A stretch of 64,000 nucleotides of DNA from assembly GCA_963763485.1 (NCBI GenBank), contig CAVXOW010000006.1, positions 620,001 to 684,000 on the forward strand. Reading direction: 5' to 3'. Positions 59,182 through 64,000 of this stretch are shown here, in pieces. Source of the stretch: CAWCKS01 sp963763485. Its GTDB lineage: Bacteria; Pseudomonadota; Alphaproteobacteria; Rhizobiales; Xanthobacteraceae. Numbering within the stretch: the first letter of the stretch is position 1; each line of letters begins with the position of its first letter. The position numbers were made by a program, and so were the translations under genes. The notes under the pieces are model-generated. The model saw only the letters and a program-made list of their open reading frames with translations. It made no database searches and was not told the origin of the DNA.

Positions 59182-59955
59182 TTACTCCTGCCTTTGATGA
59201 TTGACTTCCCGATTCAAGATTTTCACGCCGCGCGGCCGGCGCCGGCGCGCCGAGCGCGCCGAAGAGCCGGCGCCGAGCATGTTCGTGCGCTCGACAGCCG
59301 CTGCAATCAGTTTCGTTTCGCGCGTGATGTCGTCCTTCAGCCACCGGGCTGCGGCGGCGCGATTGCCCGCGGCGAGCGCTGCGATCAGCGGCGTGCGATC
59401 GGCGGTCGGAATCACGACCCCGGCATGATCGAGCGCGGTGACGATGCGATCGCGATGATCCCACAATTCCGAAAGCCAGCGTCGCGTCAATTCGTCGGTG
59501 CGCGCTGCCAGCGCGTCGCGGATCTGGCGATCGGCCGGGCGCACCGTCAGCGCTGCCTGTCGATCGGCGCGATCGCCAAGCGCCGCGACGATGCCGACGA
59601 GCTGATCGAGGCGCGACCGTTCGGCGGCCGAGAGTCTGACATCTGCCAGCGCGAGCTCGAGCCGCAGCCGGCCAGCGCCCACAGCGCGAAGCAGATTGAG
59701 CGTGATCGGTGCCGCACGCCAACCCTGGCGCGGGCGGCGCGTGACAAGACCGGCAACTTCAAGCGCGGTCAGCGCGACGCGCACCGATGCGCGGCCGAGA
59801 CCGAACCGCCCGGCAATCTCCTGCTCGGCGACGAAGTGGCCGGGCTCGATTTCGCCGCGGACCAGCGCTGTGCGCAATCGGCGAACGGCTTGTGCGATTT
59901 GCGGGTCGGCGCCCGGCAAGCGCGGCGATGGATTCAAAAGGCCAGCGTCAAGCAT
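59182..59955 (-). CDS. GntR-family (FadR/FCD-type) transcriptional regulator
   Basis: A 257-residue regulator. N-terminal winged HTH (AEQEIAGRFGLGRASVRVALTALEVAGLVTRRPRQGW), then an all-helical C-domain of the FCD type that binds small acids in the family. The last 30 residues are basic. It heads the minus-strand operon, ending 5 bases before the binding-protein start, so it most likely autoregulates and controls all downstream genes. A 16-base palindrome lies 18 bases upstream of its start. Confidence 0.9.
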   Translation of the reverse strand: MLDAGLLNPSPRLPGADPQIAQAVRRLRTALVRGEIEPGHFVAEQEIAGRFGLGRASVRVALTALEVAGLVTRRPRQGWRAAPITLNLLRAVGAGRLRLELALADVRLSAAERSRLDQLVGIVAALGDRADRQAALTVRPADRQIRDALAARTDELTRRWLSELWDHRDRIVTALDHAGVVIPTADRTPLIAALAAGNRAAAARWLKDDITRETKLIAAAVERTNMLGAGSSARSARRRRPRGVKILNREVNHQRQE

Positions 59956-59973
59956 GGTTTATGATGTGTTAAT

Positions 59974-59989
59974 TTGTGACATCTCACAA
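59974..59989. promoter_or_regulatory. Candidate GntR operator palindrome
   Basis: TTGTGA-CATC-TCACAA, perfect 6-base arms with a 4-base spacer, 18 bases before the GntR ATG at 59955. The spacing differs from the CRP/FNR type (6-base spacer). Its position would block transcription of the operon. Confidence 0.5.
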
Positions 59990-60127
59990 GATCGTTTTTG
60001 TCGCAGCAGGAGATGCCTTGCGACCGGCGTCGATTCCCGACGGGCTTCGTTCACGATCGCTCGATCCAACCGACTGGACTGGCCTCAAGCATATGAATCG
60101 ATGAACTAATTCTGCGTCTGCATGATA

Positions 60128-60184
60128 TTCAACAGAACGGTTGACTATCCAGCCGTCTCTTCTATATTCAACCGCATGGTTGAA
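60128..60184. promoter_or_regulatory. Twin ArsR operators at the ArsR/SRPBCC promoter
   Basis: Two copies of TTCAAC-N6-GTTGA(A/C): 60128-60145 (one mismatch) and 60167-60184 (TTCAACC-GCAT-GGTTGAA, perfect 7-base arms), 39 bases apart and each preceded by ATA. The second covers the ATG at 60176. Spacing near four helical turns suits cooperative repression by the ArsR protein it precedes. Confidence 0.65.
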
Positions 60185-60568
60185 TTACACACACCCCAGC
60201 TGAACGCCATCTTCCACGCGCTTGGCGACGCGACGCGCCGGCAGATGCTGCGCGAACTCTCCGGCGGCGAACGCACGGTGAGCCAGCTTGCCGAACCCTT
60301 CGCGATCTCGCTGGCCGCCGCCTCAAAACACATCAAGGCGCTGGAGAATGCCGGGCTGATCCGGCGCGAGGTGCGCGGCCGCACCCATGTTTGTTGGCTC
60401 GACCCCGGCCCGCTCGCCGACGCGCATGACTGGCTCAGTTTCTACGAGCGCTTCTGGACCGATCGCCTCGACATCCTCGACCGCCTGCTGCGCGAAGACG
60501 CGCGCAACGCCGCCGCCGCAAAAGAATCAAACGAATCCACCGATCCCAAACAAGGAGACGACAAATGA
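60176..60568 (+). CDS. ArsR-family transcriptional regulator
   Basis: A 130-residue winged-helix repressor: LNAIFHALGDATRRQMLRELSGGERTVSQLAEPFAISLAAASKHIKALENAGLIRREVRGR, then a C-terminal WLSFYERFWTDRLDILDRLL helix typical of ArsR proteins paired with SRPBCC genes. It lacks the Cys-x-Cys metal motif, so it is not a classic metal sensor. ATG 60176 chosen; ATG 60122 is in frame but lies before the operators. Its stop overlaps the next start (ATGA). Confidence 0.92.
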   Translation: MVELHTPQLNAIFHALGDATRRQMLRELSGGERTVSQLAEPFAISLAAASKHIKALENAGLIRREVRGRTHVCWLDPGPLADAHDWLSFYERFWTDRLDILDRLLREDARNAAAAKESNESTDPKQGDDK

Positions 60569-61099
60569 ACCAGCACGTGTCGCAGGGCGCTTTTGGCGAA
60601 CTGATCGAGCCGACCACGCTAAAAATTCAGCGCCGGCTGCCCGGCCCGATCGAGCGGGTTTGGGCCTATCTCACCGACAGCGACATGCGCCGCAAGTGGC
60701 TGGCGTCGGGCCAGATGGAGATGAAGGTTGGCGCGCAATTCGAACTCGTGTGGCGCAACGACGAGCTCACCAATCCGCCCGGCCAGCGGCCGGCAGGCTA
60801 TTCCGCCGAGCATCGCATGCAGAGCAAAATTCTCGAGCTCGATCCGCCGCGCCGCATCGTCTTCAACTTCGGCAACAACGGCGACGTCTCCATCGATCTC
60901 GAGCCGAAAGGACAGGAGGTGCTGTTGACGCTGGTCCACCGCCGCCTGCCCGATCGCCCGACGCTGCTGCGCGTCGCCGCCGGCTGGCACTCGCATCTCG
61001 ACGTGCTGGTCGCGCGTTCAAGCGGCAAGGAGCCGGCAGCCTTCTGGGACGGCATCGATTCGCCTGCTCGATGACTACGACAAGCAAATCCCGGCCTGA
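60565..61099 (+). CDS. SRPBCC/AHSA1-domain protein, frameshifted near the end
   Basis: A 177-residue START-like ligand-binding protein of the AHSA1 type (LPGPIERVWAYLTDSDMRRKWLASG near the start, GWHSHLDVLVARSSG late helix). One extra T at 61059-61060 cuts it to 169 residues; repair gives FWDGIDRLLDDYDKQIPA and a stop at 61099. GGAG 8 bases before ATG 60565. Co-transcribed with ArsR; such pairs are widespread, and the SRPBCC protein binds hydrophobic ligands, but the function is not established. Confidence 0.87.
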
Positions 61100-61142
61100 G
61101 CCAATCAAGACAAGCGTCAAACACAAGCAAAGGAGTATTCCC

Positions 61143-61598
61143 ATGTACGACATTCTGCACCGCGTCGGCATCAAGGCGTCGCCGTCCGACGTCTACAACG
61201 CACTCGCCACCTGCGAAGGTCTTTCCAACTGGTGGACAACGACCACGCACGGCGACAGCAAGGTCGACGGCATCATCGAATTCCGCTTTGGACCCCGCGG
61301 CGGCTTCGACATCAGGGTCCTCGATCTCGTGCCCGGCAAGCACGTGCTTTGGCAGGTGGTCGACGGGCCCGAGGACTGGATTGACACCAGGATCAGCTTC
61401 GACCTCAAGCAGGAGGACGACTACACCAACCTGCTGTTCAAGCATCAGGGCTGGCGCAAGCCGGAGGAGTTCATGCACCACTGTAGCACCAAGTGGGGCG
61501 CGTTCCTGATGAGCCTGAAATCGCTGCTCGAGACCGGCAACGCTGCGCCGTGGCCGAACGATGTCAAGCTCGACAAACGCGAGGCTGAGGCCGCCTGA
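61143..61598 (+). CDS. SRPBCC/AHSA1-domain protein
   Basis: A 151-residue second SRPBCC protein, distinct from its neighbour: YDILHRVGIKASPSDVYNALATCEGLSNWWT, GPRGGFDIRVLDL and the C-terminal helix CSTKWGAFLMSLKSLLETG. AAAGGAG 8 bases before ATG 61143. Third gene of the ArsR operon. A GC-rich hairpin follows 15 bases after its stop. Confidence 0.92.
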   Translation: MYDILHRVGIKASPSDVYNALATCEGLSNWWTTTTHGDSKVDGIIEFRFGPRGGFDIRVLDLVPGKHVLWQVVDGPEDWIDTRISFDLKQEDDYTNLLFKHQGWRKPEEFMHHCSTKWGAFLMSLKSLLETGNAAPWPNDVKLDKREAEAA

Positions 61599-61612
61599 AC
61601 GCGAGCCAGGGC

Positions 61613-61634
61613 CGTCCCCACGAAAGCGGGGACG
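61613..61634. repeat. GC-rich hairpin after the SRPBCC operon
   Basis: CGTCCCC / GGGGACG arms around an 8-base loop, 15 bases after the stop. No T-run follows on the plus strand, so it is either a weak terminator or one of the dispersed short hairpins of this genome type. Confidence 0.5.
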
Positions 61635-61748
61635 ACCGCGACCAAAAAACTCTTGCACCACCAAATCCTGGAACGCCGCAGAATCGTCATTGATGGAGCA
61701 GCGGCTCGGGCGCAGACTTGAGACCCGGCCGCCGGATTGGAGACCGAC

Positions 61749-63020
61749 ATGATCAAGAACAACTATCGCTGGGTGATGGTCGCGGCAGGCGGCCTGCTCG
61801 GTTGCATCGCGATGGGCTCGATGTTCTCGCTGCCCGTCTTCATCCGGCCGATTGCGGCGGAGACCGGCTGGTCGGTTACCGGCGTCTCCAGCGCGATGAC
61901 GGTCGGTTTCCTCTCGATGGCATTCGCCGCGATGTTCTGGGGCTCGCTGTCCGACCGCGTCGGTCCGTTCCCCGTGGTGCTCACCGGATCGATCCTGTTG
62001 CCGGTCAGCTTGCTCATCGTCAGCCAGACCACATCCCTGTTCGCGTTTCAGCTGCTCTTCGGCGTGTTGATCGGCGGCGCTTGCGCCGCGATCCTGGCGC
62101 CGATGATGGCCTCCGTGACCGGCTGGTTCGACACCCATCGCAGCCTTGCGGTATCGCTCGTCTCCGCCGGCATCGGCATGGCACCGCTCACCATGGCGCC
62201 ATTGGCGGCGCGGCTGATCACCGTCTACGACTGGCGCACCTCGTGGCAGATCGTCGCCGCGATCGCGGCTTGCGTGATGATTCCGGTTTCGTTCTTGGTG
62301 CGCCGGCCCCCTGTGCGGCAAATCGCGCAGCAACTTGCCCCGCAACACGCCGTCGGCGCTCCGGCGGCAATGCGTGCGCAAGCACTGGGCCCGCAGTCCG
62401 ACATGACCGTCGCGCAGGCGCTGCGTTCGCCGCAATTCATCATCCTGTTGATGACCAACTTTTTCTGCTGCGCCACCCATGCCGGTCCGATCGTCCACAC
62501 TGTGAGCTATGCCGTGACCTGCGGCATTCCGATGGTCGCGGCGGTTTCGATCTACAGTGTCGAAGGCTTTGCCGGCATGTTCGGCCGCATCGGCTTCGGT
62601 CTGCTCGGCGATCGTTTCGGCGCCAAGCGCGTGCTGGTTGTTGGATTGCTGGCGCAAGCATTCGGCGCGCTCGGCTATTTCTTCGTCCGCGAACTGGCCG
62701 CGTTCTATGCCGTGGCTGCGCTGTTCGGCTTCATCTACGCCGGCATCATGCCGCTCTACGCCGTGCTGGCGCGCGAAAATTTCCCGCAGCGGATGATGGG
62801 CACCATCATCGGCGGCACCTCGATGGCCGGCAGCCTCGGCATGGCCACCGGGCCATTGGCCGGCGGACTGATCTACGACACCTTTGCGAGCTACAGCTGG
62901 CTCTATCTCGGCGCGTGGGGCATCGGCATCGGCGCTTTCCTGATGGCGATGACGTTCAGGCCGTTCCCGAAGGAGCAGCAGCCGGTCGCGGCGATGAACG
63001 TAGCAACCATTAAGTGGTAG
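61749..63020 (+). CDS. MFS transporter (monocarboxylate/oxalate-antiporter-like)
   Basis: A 423-residue major facilitator with 12 predicted helices. Loop motifs include GSLSDRVGPFPVVLTG (A-type motif between helices 2 and 3) and GLLGDRFGAKRVLVVG in the second half; ASVTGWFDTHRSLAVSLVSAGIG fits the monocarboxylate/OxlT-like branch. ATG 61749 has GGAG 7 bases upstream. The last 11 coding bases overlap the transposase 3' end, so the final residues (ATIKW) may come from the insertion sequence and the native C-terminus may be slightly altered. Substrate unknown. Confidence 0.9.
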   Translation: MIKNNYRWVMVAAGGLLGCIAMGSMFSLPVFIRPIAAETGWSVTGVSSAMTVGFLSMAFAAMFWGSLSDRVGPFPVVLTGSILLPVSLLIVSQTTSLFAFQLLFGVLIGGACAAILAPMMASVTGWFDTHRSLAVSLVSAGIGMAPLTMAPLAARLITVYDWRTSWQIVAAIAACVMIPVSFLVRRPPVRQIAQQLAPQHAVGAPAAMRAQALGPQSDMTVAQALRSPQFIILLMTNFFCCATHAGPIVHTVSYAVTCGIPMVAAVSIYSVEGFAGMFGRIGFGLLGDRFGAKRVLVVGLLAQAFGALGYFFVRELAAFYAVAALFGFIYAGIMPLYAVLARENFPQRMMGTIIGGTSMAGSLGMATGPLAGGLIYDTFASYSWLYLGAWGIGIGAFLMAMTFRPFPKEQQPVAAMNVATIKW

Positions 63021-64000
63021 CTGGTTTTTCTAGCCAAGGTTTACCGCGCTGAACGACAGTGTTGGCGTAGATGAGCAGCTTTCTGGCGCAGGCGACAAGA
63101 GCGGCGTTGTGGGCTTTGCCGCGGGCGATCAGGCGCGCGTAGAGAGCGATCAGCGCTTTGTTCCAGCGGAACGCCGCCGGCAAAGCGGCCGCAAACAGTG
63201 AGCGGCGCAAACGTCCGCGCCCGCCGGCGATGTGGCGTTGGCCTTTGTACTTCCCGCTGTCGTCATCGAACGGAGCAAGCCCGGCAAGTGCGGCAGCCTG
63301 TTCGCGGCTGAGGCGTCCGAGTTCCGGCATCCGGATGATGAGCGCAAGCGCGGTCCGCTCCCCGATGCCGGGGACGCTGCAGACCAAGTCGAGCCGTAGG
63401 GCGAGGTCATCGTAGGCGCGTAACGCCTTGGCGATCCGCAGCAGCTCAGCCGCCCGTCGGGTCTTCAAACGTGCGATATCGGCGGTGACGAGCTGCCGCA
63501 ATCGACGATTGTCGATATGTTCGAGCCGGATCTTGCTGCGAGCAATATCCTCCTCAATCTGCTCGACGAAGGTTAGATGATCGGCAAGCTCAGCCAGGCG
63601 CGCATCCGGCTCAATCCGCGGCTGATCGACTGCGGCAGTGCAGGCTGCGATCAGGACTGCATCGAGCATATCATTCTTGGCTCGACGCAGGTGCACGCGT
63701 GCAAAGGCACGAACCTGGATCGGCTGCAGCACCACCACGGTGAGCCCTGCCGCCCGCAGATACTTGATCACCCCGCGCTCGTAGCCGCCAGTTGCCTCGA
63801 TGCCAACCCGCGCGACACCGACCTTGGTCAGCTCCGCATGCAACCGTCGCCAGCCGTGCAACGTGTTCTCGACCCGCCAATGTAAGTCTTGGCAATGGAT
63901 GGCAACGTCGAGTTTGTCTTTGGCCGTATCGATGCCGGCCACCACTATGTTAGTCTTCGTCATCTTCGTCGATCCCTGCCTTGTGAAGCGAACCTAATGT
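63000..64000 (-). mobile_element. IS110-family insertion sequence, 5' side cut by window edge
   Basis: The single large gene, lack of clear terminal inverted repeats and direct abutment on the MFS gene fit an IS110-group element. The left boundary lies within a few bases of 63000-63020; the other end is beyond 64000. In IS110-group elements the non-coding end upstream of the transposase carries the bridge RNA, which here would be outside the window. Confidence 0.75.
63010..63963 (-). CDS. IS110-family transposase (DEDD recombinase)
   Basis: A 317-residue transposase. The N-terminal RuvC-like DEDD domain has VAGIDTAKDKLDVA (first Asp), VGIEATGGYERGV (Glu) and RAKNDMLDAVLIA (Asp pair). The C-terminal Tnp_20 domain has VCSVPGIGERTALALI and LAGLAPFDDDSGKYKGQRHIAGGRGRLRRSLF with the conserved Ser region. 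Full length, so possibly active. Start ATG 63963; stop at 63010-63012 lies inside the MFS reading frame. Confidence 0.95.
   Translation of the reverse strand: MTKTNIVVAGIDTAKDKLDVAIHCQDLHWRVENTLHGWRRLHAELTKVGVARVGIEATGGYERGVIKYLRAAGLTVVVLQPIQVRAFARVHLRRAKNDMLDAVLIAACTAAVDQPRIEPDARLAELADHLTFVEQIEEDIARSKIRLEHIDNRRLRQLVTADIARLKTRRAAELLRIAKALRAYDDLALRLDLVCSVPGIGERTALALIIRMPELGRLSREQAAALAGLAPFDDDSGKYKGQRHIAGGRGRLRRSLFAAALPAAFRWNKALIALYARLIARGKAHNAALVACARKLLIYANTVVQRGKPWLEKPATT

Noticed and set aside
57668..59722. Binding protein extended to a start at 59722
   Set aside because: The extension overlaps the GntR gene and encodes no signal peptide; ATG 59176 has a good ribosome site and signal sequence.
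60798..62657. 619-codon minus-strand frame across the SRPBCC and MFS genes
   Set aside because: It covers three well-supported plus-strand genes in antisense and shows no domain.

Overview
The window is high-GC DNA from an alphaproteobacterium, most likely Bradyrhizobium or a close Nitrobacteraceae relative. The basis is codon use, many peptide- and sugar-type ABC operons, paired amidohydrolase/Rieske genes, poly-HAMP and HWE sensor kinases, EcfG-like promoter motifs (GGAAC-N16-CGTT) and the style of the short intergenic palindromes. No tRNA, rRNA, CRISPR array, phage or replication module was seen. An IS110-family element sits at the right edge.

Layout. 1-6836: RbsABC-type ABC operon (permease, binding protein, permease fused to an SMP-30/gluconolactonase propeller, a second SMP-30 protein, double ATPase), suggesting uptake and hydrolysis of a sugar lactone or related compound. 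7031-15250 (minus): two soluble hybrid histidine kinases, an HWE kinase and a very large poly-HAMP kinase with three receivers. 15447-16947: stress-flavoured genes (PRC-barrel, DUF892) with EcfG-like promoters, plus a xanthine-dehydrogenase remnant. 17076-21289: hydrolase, two amidohydrolases with a Rieske ferredoxin, and a Clp-N-domain protein. 21507-33000: acyl-CoA carboxyltransferase and IclR regulator (minus), divergent from a DppDFBC-type transporter, two Tat-exported binding proteins and an acyl-CoA ligase; this looks like a catabolic island for an imported organic acid or peptide-like compound. 33001-39792: adenylate cyclase, LuxR regulator, an M10-type metalloprotease with FG-GAP repeats and a related PKD/FG-GAP protein. 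39815-50467: two SDRs, two chemoreceptor-type proteins, AraC regulator, conserved hypothetical, SulP transporter. 50470-59955 (minus): GntR-headed operon with a second peptide ABC system, SDR, polysaccharide deacetylase and gamma-glutamyltransferase. 60176-63020: ArsR/SRPBCC operon and an MFS transporter. 63010-64000: IS110 transposase.

Reading caution. At least 14 sites carry an extra base that breaks an otherwise intact gene. Each is a +1 shift, and each can be explained by duplication of a neighbouring base. Removing one base restores full-length family members, for example two adjacent paralogous binding proteins of exactly 524 residues each. I therefore annotate these genes as single genes with frameshifts. 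The most likely cause is insertion-type sequence error, but real decay is not excluded.
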